This document shows, in pieces, positions 45,846 through 55,906 of a stretch of DNA of 64,000 bases. A program made the translations under genes and the position numbers. The notes under the pieces were generated by a model. That model searched no databases and had not been told where the DNA came from. It worked only from the letters and a program-made list of their open reading frames with translations. Position 1 is the first letter of the stretch. Every line of letters begins with the position of its first letter. This stretch comes from Planctomycetota bacterium. GTDB lineage: Bacteria; Planctomycetota; Planctomycetia; Isosphaerales; Isosphaeraceae. The stretch spans positions 1-64,000 of the forward strand of contig JAQGHR010000149.1 in assembly GCA_028291545.1 (NCBI GenBank), given 5' to 3'.

Positions 45846-47225
45846 ATGTCCGCCAGCCACTTCGCGCCGTTTAAAAGCAGTCCGTCGCGCCCCTTCGATC
45901 GCAAACGCGCCGCGCACCTGCTCCGGCGCGCGGGTTTCGGCGCCGCGCCCGAGGCGGTGGAGGAGGCCGTCAAACGCGGGTTGGAGGAGACGGTCGGGCG
46001 GCTCTTTGAGATCTCGGCCGAGGAAGAAACCGAGTACCAGCGCACGTTTCGAGCCATCAACGGCCACCTCGCGAACTTCGGCGATCGGGAGGTGCTCCAG
46101 TCGTGGTGGGCCTATCGGATGGCCACCACGCGTACTCCGCTGCGAGAGAAGCTCACGCTGTTCTGGCACGGGCATTTCGCCACGAGCGATGAAAAGGTTG
46201 AGAACACCGAGCTGATGCACGCGCAGATCGAGACCCTGCGCTTGCTGGCCTGGGGCAACTTCCGCGACCTGGTGATGGCCATCGCCCGCGACCCGGCGAT
46301 GCTGGTCTGGCTCGACGGCGAATCGAACACGCGGGAGCACCCGAACGAGAACTTTGCCCGGGAGCTGATGGAACTGTTCACGTGCGGGATCGGCCATTAC
46401 TCGGAGAAGGACGTGCAAGCGGCCGCGCGGGCGTTCACCGGCTGGGGCCGCGACGGGACCAGGTTCGCATTCCGGCGCGACCAGCACGACGACGGGCCGA
46501 AATCCTTCCTTGGCAAGTCCGGCCGGTTCGACGGGACGGACATCATCGACCTCCTGATGCACCAGCCCGCCACGTCCCGGTTCCTCGCCCGGAAACTGCT
46601 CCGATTCTTCGCCCACCCCGAACCGGCCGACGACGTTGTGGAGGAAGCCGCGGGGCTATTCGATCGCACGCGCCTGGATGTGAAATGGTTCTTGCGCGAT
46701 CTCTTCCTCTCCGAATACTTCCACTCCGAAACCTGCTTTCGCGCCCGCATCTCCAGCCCGGCGGAACTGGTTGTCGGCACGGTCCGGACGCTCGGCGCCC
46801 GGTGGCCGGGGGCGGAGATCGTCGGGCGGATGAACGCCATGGGGCAGGAGCTTTTTGCCCCGCCGAACGTCAAGGGATGGGACGGCGAGACGCGGTGGAT
46901 CAACTCCAGTACCTGGTCCGAGCGCACCCAGTTCGCCGACACGATCTCCACCCTCGAATGCGGCACCGGCCTCTTGCCCGGCTTCGACCTTTCCAGGATC
47001 GTCCCCTCGGACATGAAGGATACCGTCGCGATCGTCGGCCGTCTCGTGAGCGTGCTCATGCAGGACGATCTCCCCGCGGAGACGACCACCAAGATCGCCG
47101 CCTTTCTGATCGATGGCGATGGCTCGGCCGCCGAACGGTTCCGCGACGACGAGGCGTTTCGCGAGGAGAAGACGCGGGCCGCCCTGGCGATGATCCTGAG
47201 TTTGCCCGAGTCGCAGGCGTATTGA
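45846..47225 (+). CDS. DUF1800 domain-containing protein
   Basis: AAHLLRRAGFGAAPEAVEEAVKRGLEE; LTLFWHGHFATS; NENFARELMELFTCGIGHYSEKDVQAAARAFTGW. Confidence 0.93.
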   Translation: MSASHFAPFKSSPSRPFDRKRAAHLLRRAGFGAAPEAVEEAVKRGLEETVGRLFEISAEEETEYQRTFRAINGHLANFGDREVLQSWWAYRMATTRTPLREKLTLFWHGHFATSDEKVENTELMHAQIETLRLLAWGNFRDLVMAIARDPAMLVWLDGESNTREHPNENFARELMELFTCGIGHYSEKDVQAAARAFTGWGRDGTRFAFRRDQHDDGPKSFLGKSGRFDGTDIIDLLMHQPATSRFLARKLLRFFAHPEPADDVVEEAAGLFDRTRLDVKWFLRDLFLSEYFHSETCFRARISSPAELVVGTVRTLGARWPGAEIVGRMNAMGQELFAPPNVKGWDGETRWINSSTWSERTQFADTISTLECGTGLLPGFDLSRIVPSDMKDTVAIVGRLVSVLMQDDLPAETTTKIAAFLIDGDGSAAERFRDDEAFREEKTRAALAMILSLPESQAY

Positions 47226-47312
47226 GCGGTTTCCGTGCGCGGAAAACCACGCGACCCACAGCCAAAGCCGTGGCCGACGAGCTGCCCGTGGCACACGGAA
47301 GAGGAGACCACC

Positions 47313-49328
47313 CTACTTCCGAGGGCGATCGTGATCCCCGTCTTTCGGGGATGTGGAAATTCCTACAGCCGCCGGATGACCCTCCGCATCGCGCTTTCGT
47401 TCGAGGATCGGGTCGGATTCGCGAATATGGAGGGTAAGAATTCGGCGGATTTCCCCGATCGTCGCGGGACTGCCCAGGCAGGCGTGGTTGCCGTCCACCA
47501 CAAGTTCGGAGGCCGCGCCGTCGAGGTGGGAACTGCTGTAGGGAACGATCAGGTCCGAGCTGGATTCCAGCGGCCCGGGGGCGGCCTTGGCGACGATCGA
47601 GTGATAAGTCACGCCGGGCGCGATCGGCCGGGCATTCACGGCCGCGAGGGTGCCGCTCCTGGGCGAGAGCTGGGTGATGCTGGTTGCCGGGGCGGCCGGA
47701 TGGCTGTTCTTGAAGAAGTTGGCACCGTTCTGCGACAGCAGGTCATGCTGGGTCGCCTCGAACAGGCCGGGCAGGCGGATCAGAGAATTCCCGAGTCGTC
47801 CGATGAACTGGCCGCTCATGGTGCTGCCTCGGTGGGGCGTGGCGATGAAGATCACGCGACGGATCGACGGATTCGCCTCGAAGAAGAGTGCTTTCGAGAG
47901 CAAGTCTCGCTGGCCCGGCCCGGCCTGAAGCTCCGAGAACGGGCGGTTGGCGATCGTATCCCAGAACGTGGTCTCGCTGTCCACCACCATCAGGCGCGAG
48001 AGCAGCCCGCCCATGCTGTGCCCGACCAGAACCATCTGATCGAAGGCCGGGTCCGCAAGCTCCGGGTCGAGGGTCTGGCGGACCTCGGCCAACGACTGCC
48101 GTAACTTCGTCGCCGAGTACAGGAACGGGTCGCCCGTGGGATAGAAATACACCCAGAATTGGTAGCGCTCGCGAAGTGCGGGATCGCCTCGAAGCTCGTT
48201 GAGCGCCCGATGCCAGGTGTCGGGCGAGGACCAGAGTCCGTGAACCAGTACCACGGGGATCTTTCCCCGTTCGTAGGGATGGAGCAGGTAAAGCCCTGTC
48301 TGCTTCTCCAGCACGGCCGGTCGCAAGAGGCCGATCTGGGTGATCTGGGGCAACGGCAAGCGGGTGAAGTAGAAGGACAGGGGGGTCGTCAGGTCGTTCG
48401 CCAGCCGTCTCGCGCCGCCGTCGAAGGGGACCTGATCGGTCCGCATCGGATCGAGCAATTCGAGCGTCACGACCCGGCTCCGGCCGTCCTCGCCGCGACC
48501 GGCGCGAAGGATCGCGGTCGCCGGATACGCCTGGAGCCGCCGGGGATAGAACCGTTCCTCCCCCGCGGGCTCGCGCACCATCGCGAACGGCGGTGTCCTC
48601 CGCTCGGCGATCAGCGGCACGCCCAGCCCATCGGCGTGCTTGGGGTCGTGGATGCCGATGACTTTATAGTCGTTCGCGAAGTAGAAGTGATCGAAGTGGT
48701 CGGGGTCCCATGCACCGGGATCGCCGCTCATCCGGACCTGAATCCCCTGAGCCTCCATCTTGGCCCGCCAATCCTGATCGAACCGCATCCAGGTCCCGGC
48801 CGCGGCGCGAAGGAAGCCGGCGACCGCGGTGTTGTAAACCATCCGCCCCTCCTGCTCCCGGGGATCGAGGAGCGGGTCCCGCATGGCCGAGACGGGGATG
48901 CCCGCCAGGTAGAGCGAGGCGGCCTCGATCGCGTCGAGGTACAGGGCCGGAGCGTCTCGCCTGGCGTAGACCTCGGATCGCCTCGCCTGCTTCGCGCGCA
49001 GGTCGGCCAGCGCGAGCAGGCCATCGGGATCGGAGAACGCCGCGCCGCTATCTTCGAGGGCGTCGGCGGCCCGTCCCGGCCAGACCAATCCCGTGATCGA
49101 GGCGAGGTCCTGGCGATCGAGGACCGCGGACGTCATCGGACCTGGAACGCGCGAGGTGGCGAGCGAATGGGTTCGGTCGACGGCCATTCTCAGATGGCTG
49201 CGATGCACCCGTGCCGTACCACAACCGGCGAGCGCGACGAGAGCGATCAGGACGCCTCGCCGCCAGCCTGTGGTCGCGTCTCGTGGTTCGAAATGGACGG
49301 GTTCCATCCTCGATCTCGTCGGCCGCAC
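47313..49328 (-). CDS. Alpha/beta-hydrolase (lipase-like) lipoprotein
   Basis: ALAGCG lipobox-like; IPVVLVHGLWSSPDTW; VGHSMGGLLSRL; IATPHRGS. Confidence 0.85.
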   Translation of the reverse strand: MRPTRSRMEPVHFEPRDATTGWRRGVLIALVALAGCGTARVHRSHLRMAVDRTHSLATSRVPGPMTSAVLDRQDLASITGLVWPGRAADALEDSGAAFSDPDGLLALADLRAKQARRSEVYARRDAPALYLDAIEAASLYLAGIPVSAMRDPLLDPREQEGRMVYNTAVAGFLRAAAGTWMRFDQDWRAKMEAQGIQVRMSGDPGAWDPDHFDHFYFANDYKVIGIHDPKHADGLGVPLIAERRTPPFAMVREPAGEERFYPRRLQAYPATAILRAGRGEDGRSRVVTLELLDPMRTDQVPFDGGARRLANDLTTPLSFYFTRLPLPQITQIGLLRPAVLEKQTGLYLLHPYERGKIPVVLVHGLWSSPDTWHRALNELRGDPALRERYQFWVYFYPTGDPFLYSATKLRQSLAEVRQTLDPELADPAFDQMVLVGHSMGGLLSRLMVVDSETTFWDTIANRPFSELQAGPGQRDLLSKALFFEANPSIRRVIFIATPHRGSTMSGQFIGRLGNSLIRLPGLFEATQHDLLSQNGANFFKNSHPAAPATSITQLSPRSGTLAAVNARPIAPGVTYHSIVAKAAPGPLESSSDLIVPYSSSHLDGAASELVVDGNHACLGSPATIGEIRRILTLHIRESDPILERKRDAEGHPAAVGISTSPKDGDHDRPRK

Positions 49329-49472
49329 CCCGTCTTCCTTTGGGGTCGAGCAGGCGAACGCGTGAACGTATCACGTTTCGCCAGTCTCAATACAGCCGCG
49401 ATACTGCTCTTTTTCGTCGAATGCGGCAACCCGAAGTCGCATCGATGGGGGCGATTTGGACACAGAAAATGC

Positions 49473-49590
49473 AACCGCCAAGGCGCCAGGAGCGCAAAGT
49501 TCAGAGGAGACGAGGAAGAGAATCTAGGGAATTCGATGCCTTTCTCAATTTTTCTCCTCTTCCTTGGCGCTCATGGCGCCTTGGCGGTTG
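49473..49590. repeat. Intergenic inverted repeat (AACCGCCAAGGCGCCA arms)
   Basis: AACCGCCAAGGCGCCAGGAGCGCAAAG (from 49473) vs CTTGGCGCTCATGGCGCCTTGGCGGTT downstream. Confidence 0.85.
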
Positions 49591-49615
49591 GTTTTTCTTC
49601 CGCGACGATCGGTTC

Positions 49616-51040
49616 TCAGCCCAGCAACCCCTTGACCACCTTGCCCCCATTGACGGTGAGTCGCTCGTCTCGCCCGTCGCGGGGGAAGGTGAGCTTGAGG
49701 TGATCCATGCCCATCAGATGCAGGATCGTGGCGTGCAAATCGTGGACGTGGACCTTGTCCTCGACGGCGCGGAGGCCGAACTCGTCGGTCGTGCCGATGG
49801 TCTGGCCGGCTTTCACGCCGCCGCCTGCCATGAACATGCTGAAGCCGTAGGGGTTGTGGTCCCGGCCGTCGGACCCTTCGTTCATCGGAGTCCGGCCGAA
49901 CTCCCCGCCCCAAAGCACGAGCGTGTCGTTGAGCAACCCGCGCCGTTTCAGGTCGGTGATCAGGGCCGCAACGGGCTTGTCGCTCCGGGGGCAGAGCCGT
50001 CCGTGGTTGCCTTCCATGTCCCGGTGCGCATCCCACTGACTGCCCGATCCGCAATACAGTTGCACGAACCGCACCCCGCGCTCGACCAGGCGACGGGCTC
50101 GCAGGCACATCGCGCCGAACTCCTTGCATTTCGGGTCATCCAGGCCATAAAGCGTCTTCGTCTCGGCCGATTCGGTCACGAGATCCACGGCTTCCGGCGC
50201 GGTGGACTGCATCCGATACGCCAGTTCGTACGACGCGATCCGCGCGGACAGTCGCGTATCGTCCGATCGGGATTCCGCATGCTTTCGGTCGAGATCGGCG
50301 ATCAGGTCGAGCTTGGCGCGCTGCCTCTTATCGGAGACGGACTTCGGCGGCGCCAGGTGCAAGATCGGAGCCCCGTCCGGCCGAAAGGGGGTGCCCTGAA
50401 AGGTCGCGGGCAGCCAGGCATTGCCCCAGTTCTTCGGGCCTCCGACGGGTTCGGCGGCGTCGGCCATGACCACGAACGCGGGCAGATCCTGGTTCTCGGT
50501 GCCCAGCCCGTACGTGACCCACGCCCCCAGGCTCGGCCGGCCCGCGAGGATGCTGCCCGTGTTCATCTGGCAGACACTTCCCACGTGATTCACGCCGTCC
50601 GCCCAGCATGAGCGGATCAGGGCGATGTCGTCGGCCACCTTGGCGAGATGCGGATACCAGTCCGAGACCCACAGGCCGCTCTCGCCATGCTGAGCGAACT
50701 TCCTCTTGCTCGCCATCAGCGTGTTTCCGCCCACGCCCATCGGCGTGAACACCTTCCCGAAGCTCGGCGGCAGCGGCTTCCCCGCGTTCTTCGTCAGTTC
50801 CGGCTTCGGGTCGAACAGGTCGATATGACTCGGCCCGCCCTCCATGAACAGGAAGATGACGCTCTTCGCCCTCGCCTTGAAATGCGTCGTCCTCGGCGCC
50901 AGCGGCCTCCCCGCCTCGATCTCGGGGATGTCGGCTGTGGCGCTCTCGTTCAGCAATGACGAGAGGGCGAGCGACCCGAAGCCGAGGCCGGCGCGGAGGA
51001 AGAATTCGCGGCGGGAAGAGGTCCATTCGGTGTGCATCAC
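49616..51040 (-). CDS. DUF1501 domain-containing protein
   Basis: SSRREFFLRAGLGFGSLALSSLL; KSVIFLFMEGGPSHIDLFDPKPEL; LWGGEFGRTPMNEG...GRDHNPYGFSMFMAGGGVKAG. Confidence 0.95.
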   Translation of the reverse strand: MMHTEWTSSRREFFLRAGLGFGSLALSSLLNESATADIPEIEAGRPLAPRTTHFKARAKSVIFLFMEGGPSHIDLFDPKPELTKNAGKPLPPSFGKVFTPMGVGGNTLMASKRKFAQHGESGLWVSDWYPHLAKVADDIALIRSCWADGVNHVGSVCQMNTGSILAGRPSLGAWVTYGLGTENQDLPAFVVMADAAEPVGGPKNWGNAWLPATFQGTPFRPDGAPILHLAPPKSVSDKRQRAKLDLIADLDRKHAESRSDDTRLSARIASYELAYRMQSTAPEAVDLVTESAETKTLYGLDDPKCKEFGAMCLRARRLVERGVRFVQLYCGSGSQWDAHRDMEGNHGRLCPRSDKPVAALITDLKRRGLLNDTLVLWGGEFGRTPMNEGSDGRDHNPYGFSMFMAGGGVKAGQTIGTTDEFGLRAVEDKVHVHDLHATILHLMGMDHLKLTFPRDGRDERLTVNGGKVVKGLLG

Positions 51041-51092
51041 TGAGATTGTCTCACCTTGTCTGGACGTCTGCCCTATTGGCCGTCGGACGTCC

Positions 51093-51425
51093 TCAACGTC
51101 TCGGACTTACATCCAAAATCACTTGGTCAATGACTTCGTCGATCTTGTAAGCATCTCTCCGAGCCAACGAGTATAGCCGGTCGACAGGGGCATAATGTTC
51201 CTTGTTCTCCGTCGATGAAAACGTTTCGAGTTCCAGCACCTTACCGGTGCCGTCGTAAAGTGTGACGTAATAGTCACCGTCTCTACCTTGTGAGATACGG
51301 ACCATCGCCCGAGTGAGACGCGCGAGAAAGGTGTCGTCGTCATCCTCGCCCCATGCCAATCGTCCCTGCTCAGTCGCGGTGGCGAGGTGTTCGATCATCT
51401 GGATGAATTTGGGACTTGTCGCCAT
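51093..51425 (-). CDS. Small uncharacterised protein, second gene of the cassette
   Basis: MATSPKFIQMIEHLATATEQGRLAWGEDDDDTFLARLTRAMVRISQGRDGDYYVTLYDGTGKVLELETF...; start 1 nt after upstream stop. Confidence 0.75.
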   Translation of the reverse strand: MATSPKFIQMIEHLATATEQGRLAWGEDDDDTFLARLTRAMVRISQGRDGDYYVTLYDGTGKVLELETFSSTENKEHYAPVDRLYSLARRDAYKIDEVIDQVILDVSPRR

Positions 51426-51426
51426 T

Positions 51427-51912
51427 TCAAACCTCCAATGTCTCGGATCTCCGCCCCTCTTGTGCCTTCCCAAGCATGGCAATTACGTTATGAAGGCGGC
51501 GAGAGAATCTCGGCGGGACCGACTTCTCTGCGCTTGCTTTTCTCAATTTCTGTACATGCGCAAGTAGGTCGCCGAGATCATTTAGGGTAGCGCGAACCAA
51601 CGTCACTTCATCCGCTAATAGCCTTTGATTTGCTCCCAGTTGTGATAGAGCGACTCGAGCGTCATCACAACGGTCTTGTACGTCATCCCAACGGAAGGAT
51701 CGGCAGGCTGAATCAATCTGTCGAACGGTCTGAAGGGCAACTGAGACATTTTCGGCGAATAGCTGGGCCTTTATCCGGGCTAAGGCTTCTTCAGCTACGC
51801 GTCGGGCTCTGCGTACACCATGAATTGTAACAGCAAACCCCACGAAAGTAACCACGAGGCCGAGGACGCTCGCGATGTCTCCGTAATGCTCTCGGAAGTA
51901 GGGAAGCAGCAT
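51427..51912 (-). CDS. N-terminally TM-anchored coiled-coil protein of unknown function, first gene of the cassette
   Basis: DIASVLGLVVTFVGFAVTIHGV TM segment, then RRARRVAEEALARIKAQLFAENVSVALQTVRQIDSACRSFRWDDVQDRCDDARVAL. Confidence 0.75.
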   Translation of the reverse strand: MLLPYFREHYGDIASVLGLVVTFVGFAVTIHGVRRARRVAEEALARIKAQLFAENVSVALQTVRQIDSACRSFRWDDVQDRCDDARVALSQLGANQRLLADEVTLVRATLNDLGDLLAHVQKLRKASAEKSVPPRFSRRLHNVIAMLGKAQEGRRSETLEV

Positions 51913-51933
51913 CGCTTCTCCGAAAGTGAAGAA

Positions 51934-54111
51934 TCAATCCACGAACACAAACTCATTCACATTCAGCATCGCATGGCAGAAATCCGCCAGCGTCTCGGTC
52001 ATCTTCCCCCCACTTTTCGCCACAAACGCCACTCCCTTCTCCCTCTCCATCGTATCCGGCTCTCGTCCCAGCGCGAGCCGATACACCCGCGTCACCAGCG
52101 CGGCCGGATCGTCGGTTCCAACCTCTTTGCGAACCCTGGACGCGAACGCCCTGGCCGAATCCAGGATCAACTCGGAATTCAGCAGCATGAGGGCCTGGGG
52201 CGCATTCACGGAGACGTTGCGCTCGGGGCACGTCACGTTGGGGTCGGGGGCGTCGAAGGCATCGAAGAGGGGATACTTCAAGTTGCGGCGGGAAAATACG
52301 TAAATGCTCCGCCGGTTGCGATCGGAGGCCTTCTCCGATCGTGTCCAGCCGCCTCGGGTTTGAACGCCGGGGGGTAGGTCGGGGAAGACGCTGGGGCCGC
52401 CGATCGTGGGGTTCAACTGGCCGGAAACGGCGAGCATGGCGTCGCGGACGGCTTCGCCTTCCAACCGATGGCGGGGCATGCGGCCGAAGAGGGTGTTCTC
52501 GGGATCGTCGTCCAGGGTCTTGGCCGGGGGAGTGCTGGATTGGCGGTAGGTGGACGAGGTGACCATCAGCCGGTGCATGGCCTTCATGCTCCAGCCGCGG
52601 GCGATGAACTCGGTGGCCAGCCAGTCCAGAAGCGGGGCGTTCGAAGGCCCAGAACCCTGGGTGCCGAAGTCGCTGGGCGTGGCCACGATGCCGCGGCCGA
52701 AATGACCCTGCCAGAGGCGGTTGACCATCACGCGAGACGTCAGGGGATGGTCGGCACGGGTGAGCCACGATGCCAGGGCGAGACGGCGCTTCGTGGATCG
52801 ATCATCCGGAGCTGAAGACGAGGCAGACGGAAGGCCCGATGAGTTCAAGACCGAGAGGAACCCCGGCGCAACCTCCTCGACGGGCTGGCCAAACGTGCCC
52901 TTGCGGAGCAGGAACACGGGCGGGGCCTTGGGGCCGCGATCGGTCATGCCGCTGGCGGACGGAAGCTCGGCGGGGGACTGCTTGGCGAGCAATTGCATCC
53001 GGCTCGTCATCGTCTCCCAGCGCTTGAGCTCGGCCGGGGACATCGCGGCTTTCATGAGCCTGGGATCGACGGTCATCAGCTTGGCGTTCTTGGCGAGCAG
53101 GTCTTCCTGGAAGGCGGATCGCTTGGCGGGCTCGGTCTCGATGGCCTTGCGCACGTCGGGCGGAAGTTTGCCGAGCTTGTCCTTCAAGAGACGGACCAGA
53201 TGCGGTTGTTCGACGCCGTTCAACGCCTTCTTCACCGCGTCCACCTTCTCGCCGTGCGCCGCCGACACGAACCGATGCACGGCCGCGTCGAATGGGTTGG
53301 CCAGAGTGCGGTCGTCCTTCGGCGCCGTGGCGGCGAACAGGGCTTCGATGCGGTAATAATCCTTCTGGCTGATCGGATCGTACTTGTGGTCGTGGCAGCG
53401 GGCGCAGCCGACCGTGAGGCCGAGGAAGACCGACGAACTCGTGTCGGTCATGTCGTCGAGCATGAGCTGCTGGTTCAGCCCCGGCACCATGTTGTTGTCT
53501 TCGAACGGATAGTTGCGGTTGAAACCGGTGGCGATGAAGCTGTCGGGATCTTCGGGCGCCACCTCGTCTCCGGCGAGCTGGAGCGAGACGAACCGATCGT
53601 AGGGAAGATCGGCGTTCAGCGCCTTGATCACCCAGTCCCGGTAGCGCCAGGCGTTGGGGCGTGTCTTGTCGCTCTTGAAGCCGTCGCTCTCGGAGTAGCG
53701 GGCCAGGTCGAGCCACGGCCTCGCCCAGCGCTCGCCGTATTCGGGCGAGGTGAGCAGGCGATCGACGAGATGCTCGTAGGCGTCGGGCCGCACGTCGGCG
53801 AGGAACGTGTCGACCTCGCGAGGCGAGGGGGGCAAGCCGGTGAGATCGAACCGCACGCGGCGAATCAGGGCCAGCTTGTCGGCCTCGGCCGCCGGGGAGA
53901 GGCCGACGTCTTCCAGGTCCTTGAGGATGAAGCGATCGATCGGGTTGCGGGACCAGTCGCTTCGCGTCGTCGCCGGAACCGCCGGCCGTTTCGGGGGGAG
54001 GAACGCCCAGTGCGTCTTCTGGGCCTCGCTCCAGGAGGGTTCGGGAACCCCTGCCGAGGCTGCTGCGAGACTCAGCGAGACAAGCACCAGGGCCAGGCCG
54101 ATTCCTCGCAT
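51934..54111 (-). CDS. DUF1549/DUF1553 (PSD1-type) domain-containing protein
   Basis: NPIDRFILKDLEDVGLSPAAEADKLALIRRVRFDLTGLPPSPREVDTFLAD; RVMVNRLWQGHFGRGIVATPSDFGTQG; LMVTSSTYRQSS. Confidence 0.95.
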   Translation of the reverse strand: MRGIGLALVLVSLSLAAASAGVPEPSWSEAQKTHWAFLPPKRPAVPATTRSDWSRNPIDRFILKDLEDVGLSPAAEADKLALIRRVRFDLTGLPPSPREVDTFLADVRPDAYEHLVDRLLTSPEYGERWARPWLDLARYSESDGFKSDKTRPNAWRYRDWVIKALNADLPYDRFVSLQLAGDEVAPEDPDSFIATGFNRNYPFEDNNMVPGLNQQLMLDDMTDTSSSVFLGLTVGCARCHDHKYDPISQKDYYRIEALFAATAPKDDRTLANPFDAAVHRFVSAAHGEKVDAVKKALNGVEQPHLVRLLKDKLGKLPPDVRKAIETEPAKRSAFQEDLLAKNAKLMTVDPRLMKAAMSPAELKRWETMTSRMQLLAKQSPAELPSASGMTDRGPKAPPVFLLRKGTFGQPVEEVAPGFLSVLNSSGLPSASSSAPDDRSTKRRLALASWLTRADHPLTSRVMVNRLWQGHFGRGIVATPSDFGTQGSGPSNAPLLDWLATEFIARGWSMKAMHRLMVTSSTYRQSSTPPAKTLDDDPENTLFGRMPRHRLEGEAVRDAMLAVSGQLNPTIGGPSVFPDLPPGVQTRGGWTRSEKASDRNRRSIYVFSRRNLKYPLFDAFDAPDPNVTCPERNVSVNAPQALMLLNSELILDSARAFASRVRKEVGTDDPAALVTRVYRLALGREPDTMEREKGVAFVAKSGGKMTETLADFCHAMLNVNEFVFVD

Positions 54112-54194
54112 GAGGCACTCTCCCGCAACAGGTCGCGACGGATCCTACGTTTCCCTTAACCGTCATCATAAAAGGGGATCGATCATCACGCACC

Positions 54195-54244
54195 AAAAAA
54201 ACGCGGCCCCGGAGACCGAATGGGATCGGTCTCCGGGGCCGCGT
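54195..54244 (-). terminator. Rho-independent terminator of DUF1559 gene A
   Basis: 19-bp perfect stem ACGCGGCCCCGGAGACCGA / TCGGTCTCCGGGGCCGCGT, 6-nt loop, T tract on minus strand. Confidence 0.93.
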
Positions 54245-54267
54245 AGTCATCAGGAACGTGCCGTCGC

Positions 54268-55350
54268 TCAATAATCGCTGGCCGAGACGATCTCATTGCC
54301 GGCCGCGGAGATCAGCTTACGGAGCACGAGGAGGTCGAGCGATTCCTTGAGGAATTTGACGGAACCGTCACCGAACAGGGCGTTTGCGCCACCGGGGTGG
54401 TACGAGAACGCTTCCTGGTTTGCGCCCGCCTGGTTGGTGGTGCCGAAGGCCGGGTCGCCGGGCTGGGGGTACGGGGTGTTGGCGTGCATGGGGCGCGACT
54501 GATTGTTGATCCGGCCGGAGATGCCCAGGCCGGTCCCGTTGGGCTCGCCCCAGCGCCAGGCCCGGCGCTGGCCGGGAGGGACGGGACGGGTGACGTTCGG
54601 CAGGGTCGGCGAGACGTAGGACTCGGGCCGCTCGCTGACGTAGCTGGCGTCGCGGCCGGCATCTTCGATCACCATGATCGTGCCGCTGAGCCCGTCGAGA
54701 ACGTCCGCGATCCGGGTCACGGGGTGGTGCAGAAGTCCATCGACGCGGGACGCCCGGTTGCGGTAGGGGGTGATCGCCGTGGCGCCGGTCTGGCCGGTTC
54801 GCAACTGGGGGTCGATATCCACGTAGGTCGTCGCCGCATAATCGTTGACGCCGTATCCCGGCCCGGCCAGCTCGAACGGGGCGCCGTTCGGATCGCCGGT
54901 GGCGTCACGGCCGCCGCCCGGGTTGCGTACCGCACTGGGGCAGAGGAAGGCGCTGACGACCGACGAGTAGCCCGTGTAATTCACGCCCGAGATGTGGTTG
55001 TAGTCCTCGAAGCTGAAGTTGATCGCGTTGTAGACGTTCGTCTGCTCCAGGAACGGCAGGATGCGGGCATGGATGCCGGTGCCATCGACGTACATCGTGT
55101 CGGGGACCGGGATGTTGTACAGCGAGCCCTGGCCGGGGATGGGGAAGCTACCGTAGGCCGACTCGTAATTGTGCAGTGCCAGGCCGATCTGCTTCAGGTT
55201 ATTGGTGCACTGGGCGCGGCGGGCGGCCTCGCGGGCGGCCTGGACGGCCGGCAACAGCAGGGCGATCAGCACGCCGATGATCGCGATCACGACCAGCAGC
55301 TCGATCAGGGTAAATCCGCGTCGTCGCGTACGAACCGGGAACGAAACCAT
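54268..55350 (-). CDS. DUF1559 domain-containing protein with prepilin-type N-terminus (copy A)
   Basis: [73 protein letters not shown]. Confidence 0.97.
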   Translation of the reverse strand: MVSFPVRTRRRGFTLIELLVVIAIIGVLIALLLPAVQAAREAARRAQCTNNLKQIGLALHNYESAYGSFPIPGQGSLYNIPVPDTMYVDGTGIHARILPFLEQTNVYNAINFSFEDYNHISGVNYTGYSSVVSAFLCPSAVRNPGGGRDATGDPNGAPFELAGPGYGVNDYAATTYVDIDPQLRTGQTGATAITPYRNRASRVDGLLHHPVTRIADVLDGLSGTIMVIEDAGRDASYVSERPESYVSPTLPNVTRPVPPGQRRAWRWGEPNGTGLGISGRINNQSRPMHANTPYPQPGDPAFGTTNQAGANQEAFSYHPGGANALFGDGSVKFLKESLDLLVLRKLISAAGNEIVSASDY

Positions 55351-55462
55351 CGGAAAGACTCCTCTTCATCCTGAAAACATCCAGACTTGACCGTCCCTCC
55401 GGGCACGATCCGGGCGGGGAAAATGTCGGTCGGCACGAAGCGCTTTTCATCCCTCGGGGCGA

Positions 55463-55906
55463 TCACTTCAGCCGGATCGGCTCCAGCCGATTCGGCTCGG
55501 CCCGGACGGTGATGACCAGCGTCGAGCTATCCTCGTCGATGTACTTGATGGGGTAGGGGGGCTTCTTCGCCTTCTTGGGATCGACGCCAAGCGCCGCGGG
55601 CTCAATACGGACCTTGTATTCGCCCGGCAGTGCGCCATCGTCGGGGGTCTTGGTCGTGAGCGAGAACTGGCCGTCCGGCCCGATCTCCCCGGAGGCGGGG
55701 ACGGTCGCCGGGTCGGTCGGCACGAAGGCGACCCGACCCTGCTTCAGCGGCGACCCATCGGCCAGCAACACCTGGCCCTTGACCTCGTAGGTCGTCCCGA
55801 TCGACCCGCTCCCGGCCTTCGAGCAACCGGCCAGCCCGAGCAATCCCAGAGCCGCTCCCGCGCCGAGGACGGTGCGCCACGATGCCTTCTTGGTTTCTCG
55901 TCTCAT
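55463..55906 (-). CDS. Carboxypeptidase regulatory-like lipoprotein (copy A)
   Basis: GLLGLAGCSK lipobox; YEVKGQVLLADGSPLKQGRVAFVPTD...GEYKVRIEP. Confidence 0.82.
   Translation of the reverse strand: MRRETKKASWRTVLGAGAALGLLGLAGCSKAGSGSIGTTYEVKGQVLLADGSPLKQGRVAFVPTDPATVPASGEIGPDGQFSLTTKTPDDGALPGEYKVRIEPAALGVDPKKAKKPPYPIKYIDEDSSTLVITVRAEPNRLEPIRLK

Noticed and set aside
47320-47352. Hairpin ATCCCCGTCTTTCGGGGAT
   Set aside because: Lies inside the lipase-like coding sequence near its C-terminus and lacks a T tract.
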